This document shows positions 30,142 to 41,084 of a DNA stretch of 64,000 bases, in pieces; the stretch's first letter is position 1; each line of letters opens with the position of its first letter. The notes under the pieces are model-generated. The model was not told where the DNA came from. It ran no database searches and worked only from the letters and a program-made list of their open reading frames with translations. Position numbers and translations under genes: made by a program. Source of the DNA: Trebouxia sp. TZW2008 (Eukaryota > Chlorophyta > Trebouxiophyceae > Trebouxiales > Trebouxiaceae); assembly GCA_002118135.1 (NCBI GenBank), contig BDIU01000172.1, positions 62,001 to 126,000 on the forward strand, in the 5' to 3' direction.

Positions 30142-31637
30142 CGTTGCTGCATAACGTCGTTTGTCTGTCAAGACCTTACCCAGTCGCCAAATCCGAACGA
30201 GGCAAACTGGAGGCCAATAGAGGGCAAATCAGCTCAAGCTGCTACCTGTAGAATGCGCAGCAGTATCCCAAGCAGCCCGGAACTGCAAAGCAGGCTGCCT
30301 GCCTCACTCGAGCGCCTGCCAGAATGCTGAAGCCCGAGCTCTCTGAGTCGCAGTTCACCATCCAACAACCAAGTACCGCTGAAGAGTCCGCCCGCAGGCG
30401 ATTGTGACAAAGCCGAATTTTTGCTGAAAGACTAGCGAGAACCGTAAGTGCAGTACCGCAAGCGAGGTAGGCTGCGAAGCAGTGGAAGCCTCCGTCACAG
30501 CCACCTCTGGTCACGCTGGACACATTCAGAATCCGCAAAATGCAAAACCTTGAAGAAATCCCGTAAGATCAGTACTTTGCGGCAGTACCTCATCTGTCAA
30601 TTTCTGAGAGTCTTATGAAATTCAGTTGCTCCAACTTTTGAGTAGCGTGATAGGATGGCTTGCCGGCTAAGCGCGAACTTCTTGGCTGCCAATGGGGAGG
30701 CCATTGATTATCACCCAGGGGGCTCCAGAACAGTGCAATCATAAGGACAGACAATGAAGCAACAGTGTCATGTCATATGCAGGATCTGCTGATGGGGTGC
30801 ACTGTGCTAGCAATCATTATCACCACGGCTGGCACGCATGTGCACATGCTCACTTCTTTTGATGTGTGCCTGACCAAGACAGAGCAGTGCTTCAAAGCTG
30901 GCACATGGTGACAAGGATTCTTTTACGAAACCAGACTCCAATATGCAGTCTGCAACACATGTATGCAGATTTTGCTGTCAAAGAAGCTGGTACCACAGCA
31001 CGGCCCAAGTGCAAGGCAGAAGCTCATACAATCAGCTGTGCGGAGCGTACAATCAGCACATGCAGGTTGAAGCTTTACTGTTCAGCTAAGCAGCTTGTGA
31101 GAGCTGCTGGACAGTTCCCAAAACAATTGTTGCTAGCAGAAAAGCTGCATCATGTATTTCAGAACAGCTGCACATCAGATATAGAATCCCCAGACTCTGA
31201 GGGTGACGTTAGCCCACTCAGAGAATACTCAGCAGTCAGGAGCTGATTGCTGTTGGTCCCCCTCGAACTCTGCTGCTCTGTAATCAAAACTTGATAGTCA
31301 CTAGGTTGTCATCCCCAAGCAATTCTGGCGTATGCCTCACTGGAGTAGGTAAAGATGTATATGCTGTGAGGATGTTCATATGACTGAGCCAAAGTCCTGA
31401 CAGCAACTCAGCAGGCTCGTGTGCTAGCTATTTGCAAATCAACAGTGGCAGGTCTTGTTCGTGTCAATGCTCAGGTTCTGCCAGCCAAGCAAAGGCAAGC
31501 TGCCTCAATTGTGCATCAGCCCTTGCAACTGGACCAGCAAGTACTTTATGCAAAGCACAGTCTACCCAAGCGCTGCACTTGGTGCTCAGAGACCGGAGAG
31601 GCTGAGGCTCTGCAGCTGCTGGCAGATCCCATGATTA
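30142..31637. other. Long intergenic stretch without a supported gene
   Basis: A plus ORF at 30,866-31,246 (126 codons, SPDSEGDVSPLREYS near its end) and a short ORF from 30,657 exist, but neither shows a family motif or a clear splice context. Confidence 0.4.
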
Positions 31638-32716
31638 TCATGAGCCAAAGCCTCTGCCACCACTTTTGCTTTTAGGTTGCCGCCTAACTCTGGACTTTGC
31701 TGACATCTCTGACATTGCTCTGCAGTAACAGCAAGCAAATTGCACATGCAGAGTCCATGCGTTTGAGCATGTGATCAGTGACATACTGCTTCCATCTTTG
31801 ACATTGCTCTGCAGTGACAACAGTCAACTTGTGCATGCTGAAACCATGCATTGTACACGAGCATCGGTGATCATGTTGCAGACATCTGTGACATTGCTCT
31901 GCAGTAACAGCAAGCAAATTGCGCACGCAGAGTCTATGCACTGCAGATGATCATCAGTAACGTGTTGCAGATATCTCTGACATTGCTCTGCAGTGACATC
32001 AAGCAATTGCACACGCAGGGTCTATGCTTTGCAGATGATCATCAGTGACATGCTGCAGCAACACACTGCACAGGTGTCTTGAGAGCGATCTGCACCTGTC
32101 TTGTGCTGACTTGGTGAATGAAGCCCTCTCCTTTTTCTCATCTGTACTGTCTTGCCAATTTCTGATGGAAAGATAGGTCACCTGGAAAGCACCTTATCCC
32201 CATGAGGTGACTTCACAAACACGACCGTGTACTGAAGCAGTGTGAGCTTTTCCAGTGGCATGCGTATTGCGCACGCCTGTGCCTCACCCCAAGAGTGAGT
32301 ACTGAAAGCGCAGCGATGACCAGGTAAAAGAAGACTCCAATGACAGGGTCATATGAACCGAAGCTTTGGCCAAAGGTTACAGTGGGTTGTGAAGAGGTGA
32401 CGTCTGAAGCAGCAGACGCGGCTGCCGTCGTCACGCCCTTGGCTGTGTCAGTGGCTTCGTTCGCCAAGCTTGCTTGACTGATAGCAAGTGGCATTAGAGC
32501 TCCTATGTAAGCCCAGGGCTGTGCATGGGCTTGCTGTGCATGCTGTTGTGACTTGCAACCATGCTTACACCGGCAGATAACCCGCTGCAATGGCAGACGC
32601 GAGACTGGCGCTGCAGTTTTGCAACAACTGCTGAAAGGTCGCTGACAGCCTCTGAAGAACGCGCGACGGGTAACAGCTGGGCAAGTTGCGTGCGTGAGCT
32701 GCCGGCTGCATGCCAT
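31638..32716 (-). CDS. Putative plastid-targeted single-TM protein
   Basis: The start at 32,716 (MACSRQLTHATCPAVTRRAF; 32,749 is an upstream alternative) opens a Ser/Arg/Cys-rich, acid-poor N-terminus typical of a chloroplast transit peptide. Then come an Ala/Thr-rich linker, GQSFGSYDPVIGVFFYLVI AALSVLTLG as one membrane helix, and a charged tail. The donor GG/GTGAGG lies near 32,293 and the acceptor CCAG near 32,181, giving VTYLSIRNWQDSTDEKKERA. A second intron (donor AG/GTGCAG near 32,090, acceptor TGCAG near 31,725) gives a basic C-terminus ending QPKSKSGGRGFGS, stop TGA at 31,638. The SYDPVIxVFFY..LTLG pattern reminds me of small thylakoid proteins of the green lineage, but I cannot name the family. 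The second intron is filled by tandem acceptor copies. Confidence 0.6.
31700..32060 (-). repeat. Four tandem acceptor-plus-exon-start copies at 89-90 bp
   Basis: GACATTGCTCTGCAG lies at 31,711, 31,800, 31,890 and 31,979 (spacings 89, 90, 89). Its complement is CTGCAG/AGCAATGTC, the acceptor and first bases of the last exon of the plastid-protein gene. The unit nearest the stop (31,711) gives the basic C-terminus; each other unit would give a different tail. A weaker fifth relative may lie near 32,040-32,060. Confidence 0.85.
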
Positions 32717-33022
32717 GAAGCTGCCCGAAGTGAGATGAGATGCGAACAACTTTGGCCCAGCTCTAGGGGACTATGCCCGTGTCCGCGGCTTCCTAAATGT
32801 TTATTGCAGCTAGACTCGCTGCAGCGCTGAAGGTCATGCTGCGCATGACTAACACCGAGAATTCAAAAGCCGCAGCAGGAGCCAAATCTGGCAAGCACAG
32901 TCAAAAGCCCGATTCACCATCCCGTGTACAGCGCCGAGGTTAAGAAGCCGGGAGCTCGTTCGGGTCTGCGAGCTGGCATCGCAGCAGTCCAGCAATGTGA
33001 TCGGATCTGCTCGGTTCAAGCT
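32717..33022. promoter_or_regulatory. Divergent promoter region, plastid protein / PAM2 protein
   Basis: About 300 bp between head-to-head start codons. A plus reading frame around 32,836-32,937 (MLRMTNTENSKAAAG) could be an upstream exon or uORF of the PAM2 gene, with a GAG/GTTAAG donor. No TATA box is seen. Confidence 0.4.
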
Positions 33023-36000
33023 ATGCCGGAAGAGGCGGTTGTAACGCAGAGGTTGGGCAGTCTGAACGTTCATGCTGCAACCTTTGTTCCTCAGGTATCG
33101 AGCAGGCTACCTGATTACCCTGCATGTCGCACGAGCTCAAAGTTAACACGTGCAAGACATGCAGCTTTTCAGATGGCCCTGCGCATTCCCAAATCATCGT
33201 ATGTTTGCGTCTTTCGTGCTGCACGGCATCTTGTTGCAATTCCTATGGCGAATAGGCAGGTCGCTGTCCGCAGACTCGGGCACTCAGCGCCCCGCCAGTA
33301 GCTGTCAACGCCGAACAAGCATCACAGCTGCCCACCGCAGTTCTGGAGAAGCGGTTGCCCAAATTGCAAACCACTCGCAGCAGCACTGTATATAAGCGTC
33401 TTGACCAAGGTAAAGGCAGAGCTTCAATCACCTCAGCTGTCTATGCATAAACAAATGCAAGCTCCCTACAGCTGTGCATTGGAGAAGGATGTGCTGGAAG
33501 CACGCTTGCACATGCGGAGTGTAACATTTCTGGTGGTATCTGCCCCTGGGCCAAGATATTGACGCTGTTTCCAAGCGTGTTGGCCAAAATGAATGCAGAG
33601 CTTCAGTCACCTATGCTGAATGCAGTAGCAAATGCCCCACAATTATGCATTGCCGTTGTTGTACCAAAAGTATTGTTGCAGATGCATAGTGCATTGGCGG
33701 TGCTGTACCGGAAGCATGCTTGCAGATGCATAGTGCATTGCCAGTGCTGTACCACAAGCTTGCAGATGCACTCTGTGTCATTTTCAAGGATAGTGACACC
33801 ATGTTGAGACGATTACTATGTTGTGCAGTGCCATTCACTCCCACACAGGGAATATGCACGCCTTCCCCAACAAACATGGCTGCATACTGGTACCAGGCGC
33901 ACTATGGGTTTGGCAATCCCTTCACAGTGTATGCAACAGCTTGGAGTCCGGTATGTACAGTAACCATGATAAGTTGTCTGAACTTCCCATGACTGAAGCG
34001 GCATAGATCCTGCTTGTCTACTTTGCTTGACAGCGCAGCTGCTTCCAAGAATGCTCTGTTGCTCTGTCAGCCCCTGGCATGACGCAGACTAGCCTGCTCT
34101 TGTGAATATCATCACTGATGCGCTTTCGATGACAATCACACGATGTGCGCCATAGCACTGCTCATGGTTGCACAATGGCATGCACATCAGGGTTGAGCCC
34201 ATATGTGACCATGCTGCTGGAGCTTTTGTTTGCGTGCGCATGAAGGCCGAAAGTAAAAGTGCACATGCCGCCCCTCCAGTTTGCATGCACATGGAGACTG
34301 ACAGTAAGCGTAAACAAGCTGCAGCAGCACCGTTTTTCATAGGCATGAAGTGTGAAGTCAAAGTGATCACATTGAACGAACAGCGATGTGGATGCTGCAG
34401 CAGCACCAGTTCCTGAGCCAGATGTCACCAAACTCGCCCATGCATTGGTCCTCCAGCTTGGCTGAGAACATATTCTCATGCTGCAGCAGCATCACTTTCC
34501 ATATGCATTCACACGATTGAAAGCAAGTATCTTCATGCTTCAGCAGCACCAATTAATAAGTCAGATGTCACCAAACTCGCCCATGCATGGGTCCTCCAGC
34601 TTGGCTGAGAACATATTTCCATGCTGCAGCAGCATTACTTTCCATATGCATTCACATGGTTGAAAGCAAGTATCTCCATGCTGCAGCAGCACCAGTTTCT
34701 GAGTCAGATGTCTCCAAACTCGCCCATGTATGGGTCCAGCAGCCTGGCCAGTGCAGCATCCATGTTTCACATGTCACAAGGCAGTGGCTCACCTGGCTAC
34801 CACTACCCCTACTCCCAGTGGTACTGGCCCCCTGGCCACAGCCCCATGTCACCCCAGGGGGGTGCCTTCATGCAGGCTCAGTATGCTGCCTCACAGTACT
34901 CAACAGGTGAGATGTCTTGGCTTGGAACTTGCTTTGTTGAACTGTTGTGGGCGTAAGCAGTCACTTCTTAAACCCACAGAAAAGGACATTTGCCTCATCC
35001 ACGCTTGTCATCAATTAGCCACAAGTCTGCCCGCAACTTGCGATTGAGTGTTCAAACCTTTCAAAGTGCAATGGCATGCAGGCAGTCCCAACAGCAGCAA
35101 CAGCGGGCCAGGGGTATTGCCCAACAGTCCAACCAGCCCAGGCCAGCTTGAACATTGCCTCAACTGTTTACTCACATGTCTCAAATGCGTCATAAGATCA
35201 CGCACAAAATGCCATTGATTGTGTGGTACCATCAAAGTGTCCATGGCATTTAGGCGGTCCTGACAGTAGCAATGGCTTCTCAGGAATATCACCTCATAGG
35301 CCTGCAAGGCTTGAATTGATGGTGTGACAAACTTCTTTACAAGTTGCTTTTGGGTGCTCTCCAACATCACAGGTGCAGTTGGCATGCAGGTAGCCCTGAT
35401 AGCAGCAACAGCGTGCCAGGGGCGTCTCCCAACAGCCCTCCCAGTCCAGGCATGATGTACAGCCCCTCGGCAGCTGCTGTCTTGAAACTAAGATTGTATG
35501 AAAGTGTCATGCAGGCAGTCCTGACAGCAGCAACAGCGTGCCAGGGGCATCCCCCAACAGCCCTGCCATTCCAGGCACATTTTGAAGCCCCCTTGAATGC
35601 ACGGGACGATAAAATTTTCACTGATTGTGTTGAAACATGAAAGTGGCTTGCAGGCAGTCCAGACAACAGCAACAGTGTTACAGGGGCAGCCCTGCCAGCC
35701 CAGGCATGCCCCTCAGCAGCTGCTGTCTTGCAAAAAAAATGTCTTGCATTTGTCGATGACTGTCTTGGAGTTTCAATGTGGCCATGATATGCAGGCAGCC
35801 CTGACAGCAGCAACAGTGTGCCAGGGGCATCCCCCAACAGCCCTGCCAGCCCAGGCATGATGTACAGCCCTTCAGCAGCGGCGGCTGCTGCAGCAGCTGC
35901 TGCAGTGTTGGGTCACAGCACCTACAGCATGTCACAGTCAGTCCCCATGCACCAGGGCGGCTACCCTGCCTACTACCAGCATGAGTCAGGGCATGGCTGG

Positions 36001-37784
36001 CAGGGGGGCTTTCTGCAGGGGGTAGGGTATGGGCAGCCCATGCGAGCATACAGGTCAGCTTTTGAATGGACCGTGCTTGATCACTGCAATGGACACTGCT
36101 ATGACATCATTCCTTTTCATTCTAGATGTGTGCTAGACAGGCTCAGCAGGCCAAGCCAGGTACGGACTGGAGCAATCAAGGATATGACACGCTTTCTATT
36201 GACTGCGGTGATCACTGCCATGATATGACGGGCTTCTTGATGCTTCTGACTGGTGATGTTCTTAGAACTATACGCGTGTTGTGTGTTTCGGCAGACCAGC
36301 TTAGTGCCTGCAAGCTGTCAAGCATGCAAGGCAGGCAGGCTAATCCTCCTTGCTGTTGCAGTGAGACAGCTATGATTGTCAGTGCCCTGCAGTCTTGGAC
36401 TGCACACAAATCCAGACAAGCTGCTTGTTGCTTACTGCACTGACTAGCACTTCAGGAGCAGCACTTGCTCAAGCAACATGCATTACCTTTAGCCGCATGA
36501 CTATAGAGGTGAGTATTCTGCTGAGCGCGCTTCAGACTGTCTGAAGGCATCAGCTGTGTTGCCTTTTTGACCAGCATGTGCTTGATGCATGACTGCCATG
36601 CATTGCCCACATGCCATTGTGCACATGGCATTGCAAAAAAATGTCTCAAGTCTGGAACAACACACAGACGTGTGCTGTTGTCTGTGGATTTGATGCACAT
36701 CTCTTCAGAATGCAGTGCAGCTTCAACATCAGTCACGATTGAGGAAGCAATTGTCTGTGTGTCAATATGCTAAGCCTGGCTTGCAGCACCAGGCTTACGC
36801 TCAGATCACTGAACACCTGAATTGGCTGCAGGTCGCCTTCAAGGACTCCTTCACGTTCGCCACCAGAAGCATACCAAGAGTCACAGTCACTCCACAGTCA
36901 GCATGCGTCTGACATGCAGACAGGGTCCAGTCAGCATGTCTCAGATTCCGCCAGCTCATCTCAGCAGCCTGAAGGGCGGTCTCCAGAATCCAGGGCCAGA
37001 GTTAGTCATCAGGCAGGGCAGGTTCTGGAAAGCCCCTTCAGGGTGTTCGCAGGCAGCCCTCCAGGGGCTGCTCGCAACAGCCCTACAGGGGCTTCTAGCA
37101 GCAGCCCCTCTGGCATGCCCCAGGCTGATGCCACTGTAAATGTTAGGGTTCAGCGAAGTTTTCTGGCTGCTGCGAAGCATGGCAGAACTGCTTCTCCACA
37201 GATGCGCAGAAGCCCTATGGCTGGCAAGGGCAGTAGCCCTAACGGCATGAACATGGCCTACAGCGCTAGCTCTGAAGATGGTGCCAGCACGTCAGGTTGG
37301 TGATTGTGCGTGTGTTACAATTAGCACGGTTGCACCTGTTGCATTCACAACAGCTGATACAACAAAAGCTCAATCCACCACTTTCAGAACATCATCTGCA
37401 GTTCAATGACGCTTCAGCACTAGGCAGCCCAGTGTCATTGCACCTTGCATCATGATGTTGATGTGCAACAAAACAGGCATGTGTCAGTTTGCAAGCATAT
37501 TCAGACTCTCTTTGTCAAATTCTTCTGCAGAGTGCCAAAGCTGCATGACGTCATGCACAGCCTAAAGTGTGTGTTGTGGAGTATGCATGGGTACGTGAGC
37601 AGCTGTCAAGGCCCTATGAGTCTGTGTTAAGCAATGCGTCAGGCACAAAGCATAAACGCGCTTCACGTAATCGTATATGCATCAACTGCGATATAAACAA
37701 CATCTGTATGGACACCTGAGGCCATCTCGTTTGTAGGAGTGTTATGCCCTGAAAGTAATTCTCAGGCGAGCTGAAAATACATAC

Positions 37785-37852
<68 letters not shown>

Positions 37853-37875
37853 ACATATACATGTACATATACATG

Positions 37876-37933
<58 letters not shown>

Positions 37934-37953
37934 CGTACATATACATATACATG

Positions 37954-38016
<63 letters not shown>

Positions 38017-38391
38017 ACATATACATATACACGTACATATACATATACATGTACATATACATATACATATACATGTGGTGTTTTTTGACTAATATTCATT
38101 GGTTCAGGCTTGGGGCCAGGGGATGAGGCTCATAGTGTTGAGGTGTTTGAGGAGCTGTGTGGAGTGTGCAGAGGGCAGGGCAGTATGCAAGATGCCCCTC
38201 AGCAGCTGAGTGACCTGGCAGAATTGATGCACAGCTATGGGTTCCCCACCCCTGGCTGGGGGGAGGGGGAGGGCCCTGGAAGGCCTGACTCCCTAGCCAA
38301 TGCTGCATCTGGGTTGGAACAGGTGGGATGGATGACAGGGGTGCATGACCCCTGTAGTCAGCATTGCATATGTAAGAGGAAGCATGTTTAG
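33023..38391 (+). CDS. PAM2-motif, low-complexity Ser/Pro/Met/Gln-rich protein
   Basis: Probable partner of poly(A)-binding protein. Exon 1 (33,023-33,094, donor CAG/GTATCG) is 24 codons and contains [13 protein letters not shown], a match to the PAM2 consensus (xLNxxAxxFxP) that binds the PABP MLLE domain. A following exon about 33,848-33,950 ([20 protein letters not shown]) is in phase. Further exons: about 34,687-34,906 ([19 protein letters not shown] ... [19 protein letters not shown]), about 35,794-36,052 ([19 protein letters not shown], poly-Ala, [20 protein letters not shown]), about 36,921-37,295 ([39 protein letters not shown]) and 38,108-38,391 ([40 protein letters not shown]). The SP-rich segments are possible phosphosites and the protein is likely disordered. 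Two exons are preceded by arrays of partial copies. No other folded domain is seen. Confidence 0.6.
33390..33640. repeat. Duplicated segment at 179 bp
   Basis: A stretch with GCAGAGCTTCA(A/G)TCACCT is at 33,416 and 33,595 (spacing 179), flanked by similar AAGCGT(C/G)TTG(A/G)CCAA sequence. It lies between PAM2-gene exons 1 and 2. No coding sense is established. Shorter CATAGTGCATTG repeats follow at 33,685-33,745. Confidence 0.7.
34395..34760 (+). repeat. PAM2-gene exon-start array, three copies at 143 bp
   Basis: TGCTGCAG or TGCTTCAG then CAGCACCAGTT..CAGATGTC(A/T)CCAAACTCGCCC occurs with CAGCACC at 34,401, 34,544 and 34,687 (143 bp twice). The third copy runs on through the whole exon; the first two break into GAGAACATATT. 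143 is not a multiple of three. Confidence 0.85.
35070..35880 (+). repeat. PAM2-gene exon-start array, five copies
   Basis: TGCAGGCAGxCC..ACAGCAGCAACAG segments begin at 35,079, 35,386, 35,511, 35,650 and 35,791 (spacings 307, 125, 139, 141). The sense in each is [17 protein letters not shown] or a decayed form. Only the fifth continues into the poly-Ala exon with a proper end. Confidence 0.85.
37776..38074. repeat. (ACATAT)n hexanucleotide microsatellite, about 300 bp
   Basis: An almost pure ACATAT/ATATAC tract with occasional ACATGT or ACACGT variants fills the end of the last intron of the PAM2 gene, up to about 35 bp before the acceptor TTCAG at 38,107. Open frames on both strands across it are compositional artefacts. 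Confidence 0.95.
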
Positions 38392-40236
38392 GATCCAGCT
38401 TATGACGTGTTCATGCATTCCCTGGCCATGATTGGTCCAGATGCTATTATGCTCTGAAAGTGTGAGCCATCATGCTAATGATGTACGTCCAAAGCACGCG
38501 AAGGTTTGCTTAGTGAATGAGCCACTGGGTGTCAGATGCATGCTCTAGGAGAGTGAAACAAGCACCAAAAGGTTCTCGAGGCAGCAAACGTCAGATGTCA
38601 CTGCACTGATAGACTGCACCTTGCAGCTCATCAGAATGCAAGCAAACAAAGATGTGTTGTTCTGGTATGCAGAGAAGCAATTCAGCAATGATAGGCAGAG
38701 GCAGTGCACAAGGGTCTGCTTTGCGAATACCTGGGTCTAGCCCGTACAAGTTGAATGCTAGGTGAGCCAAGGCAATCATGGTCATGTTTATGACCGAACA
38801 TTAGCCAAGTCCTGCATTCATTGCTAGCCCACACAAACTGAATGCTAGATAAGCTCAGGCAGCCATGGCAGTTGCTGGCTGAGCTTGCTCTGAGCGCTGC
38901 ACATGCTTTTGCACACGTGCTGCACCTTCTGTATTGCCTTGAACTTTGCAAATTTTGTGGCAGATGCATCCATTGATTTTGATACTGACAGTGTTGGGCT
39001 GTGCACTCTTGTAAACGCAGTACTGCAGTGCAACAATCTGCATGCAAATGTACTCAAAGCTTTTGCCCTGCTTAAGCTTGGGAAAACAATGTCAAACATC
39101 ATGAACCCTGTTCCTTGCTTAGCTTGCTGCAGAGTGAATGTAACATCAAGGCATTGCAAGAGCGTTAGTCCTCAGAAAAGGTGGTGTAGAAATTACACCA
39201 TTGTGTGTGATAAGATTGTGATGGCGTCTGGCACAGGCGACGGTTGGTCTCCCATGCATGCATTAGTCAATGTTCAGAGGACATATGATAGTATATGCCT
39301 TGATAGCTGTTTACGTTACAGTGAATCCTTGCTTTGGCTGGGAGCACAACATGCTATTGCTTGCAATGCAGGCAGCGCAGAACGCTACGCAGAGCTGTAG
39401 ACAGGGCAAGGCAGGCTGTGTCTGCTTTGGCCTCCAAATAGTAGCATGTAGCTAGCTTACAGCCCTACATTGTTGTTGTCAAGAGCATTTGATGTTAACA
39501 TTCTGATCAGCATGCCTCATAAAATGGGCGTACATGCATCTATGGCTCATTTGTAACATATTGCCCTTTCTTGCAGCGCTCTACTTGATATAAGCATTCA
39601 TGGGAGATCCAAGGTCACCATACTACGATGCATGACTGTGCATACAACCGCTCATGCAATAAGTTCACTGACAACCTTGATACATGCCAGTCCTACTTTT
39701 GGTGCACAGAAGTGGGGCTAGCAATCTAGTGTGGGGGAAGTCAACAAGCAACAACAAATCTTAAGTCCTACAGGACAGCATTGTGGGGTGCAGATGTATA
39801 TCATTCAGCAAGCAAAGCCCTGTTTCATGTCAACTGCTGTCGGGTGCCCCAGTATGTGGGACTTGACGTGTTGTGAACCCCTGGTTCAAGACTGACAAAC
39901 TTTGCATTTGAAATGCAAAACATGTGTTCAAAATACAAGCAGAGCAGTGTTGGCAAACGCGAAATACTGTGTTCTGTAAAATTGGGTGCTAGTACGACAA
40001 CTCTCGAAAAATGGGGCTTTTGGGGCTGGCAGAAGAGAGCTAACTACCATCAACCAAGCCGTGTTATGGAATCTTTCATTGCTAGCCCCAGTTTGGTGGA
40101 TAGAAGTGGGGCTGGCAATTGATGATACAAGCAAATCATCATGTTTTGGGAAGGCTTGGTTGGTTTTGCACGGCAATACCAGTGAGCCAACATTGCTCCA
40201 AGTTGCAAAGACACTCCTGTGCTGTTATGGCTTGAT
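38392..40236. other. Intergenic stretch with small duplications, no supported gene
   Basis: Seen: a duplicated CTAGCCC(G/A)(T/C)ACAA segment at 38,737 and 38,824 (87 bp apart), and a TTTGGTG..AGAAGTGGGGCT(A/G)GCAAT segment at about 39,700 and 40,090. The latter copy is flanked by an inverted GCTAGCCCC, so it could fold. ORFs here lack recognisable domains. Confidence 0.45.
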
Positions 40237-40428
40237 CTAGCCAGCCAAAAATGCACGCAGGCCTTGCTTCAAATCAGCTGCTGTCGGATTGCCTGTTTTT
40301 GAATTTGGATTGGCTCCACTCACAATGACATAGTCTTCATCAAACTTCAGGGGCTCACCATTCTGCGGGTCGTGGTCACGATGTTGTTGCAGATATGCAG
40401 CCAACTGTTTGATCTCAGCGGCTTTCAT
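40237..40428 (-). CDS. 63-residue orphan ORF
   Basis: Starts MKAAEIKQLAAYLQQHRDHD at 40,428 with an AAAATGAAA context and ends LKQGLRAFLAG at 40,237. It is acidic-polar with no membrane segment, and contains PLKFDEDYVIVSGANPN. Composition is protein-like, but I do not recognise it. It could be the last exon of a larger gene or a stand-alone small protein. Confidence 0.45.
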   Translation of the reverse strand: MKAAEIKQLAAYLQQHRDHDPQNGEPLKFDEDYVIVSGANPNSKTGNPTAADLKQGLRAFLAG

Positions 40429-41084
40429 TTTGGCAGTATCTGATTGGACTTGATGGTCGCACTACCAAGCTCTCTAAGAGCAACGTTGACGATCTGCAGT
40501 CAAACAGGGTCTGGCTCTGAGCTTGTAGACCTGCTCACACCAACCACACCTGCAGAGCTGACATGGCTTCTTGGTTGAGCAGGATCTGACTGTGCAGAAG
40601 CAGTGGAGAATTGATTAGAGGTGACATCACTCAGCGTGTCACCAGACACTTCATCTCTACCGTACTTTTTGGTGAGGGAAACATATGGTCGCTATATGGA
40701 CTAGACGTCAATCAGAGTCTTGTATGCAAGGCATACTTCAGAAATGCATGCGCAAGACCGAAGTCATATTTTGCCAGCATTCTCCAGCAAGACTTGAGTT
40801 CATGATCTTTTGACAAATCGGTACTGTGGATCAAAAGCCAGGTTTGTGGTTGTGCAGGTTGCATCTTACATGCCTTGTGGTATGCTTTTCAATAGCCCAA
40901 GGCTGAAATTTTTTGCACCCATGGTCTAGTCGGCCGGGCTGAGTCACATTTAGCACACAAGCCCAGAGGTTTCTGTGGAGTTACGACGTCATTAAAGTCC
41001 ATGCTAGATGCATTATCTGACTTTGTCTCATGTTTATATGGAAGTGCCTCAGCGCGAACATAGCCTGGTCTCTGACATTGTAAT
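40429..41084. other. Upstream region of the kinase-like gene
   Basis: No exon can be supported; a 5' exon of the kinase-like gene may be hidden here. Confidence 0.3.

Noticed and set aside
30866..31246. 126-codon plus-strand ORF between the TBC and plastid-protein genes
   Set aside because: No recognisable motif or promoter context. Kept only as a remark on the intergenic stretch.
31700..32060. CRISPR-like regular repeat array
   Set aside because: The 89-90 bp units are similar along their whole length, without unique spacers, and correspond to a splice acceptor in a eukaryotic gene.
37614..38099. Long Met/Tyr, Ile/Cys and Tyr/Thr-rich ORFs on both strands
   Set aside because: They are translations of the ACATAT hexanucleotide tract.
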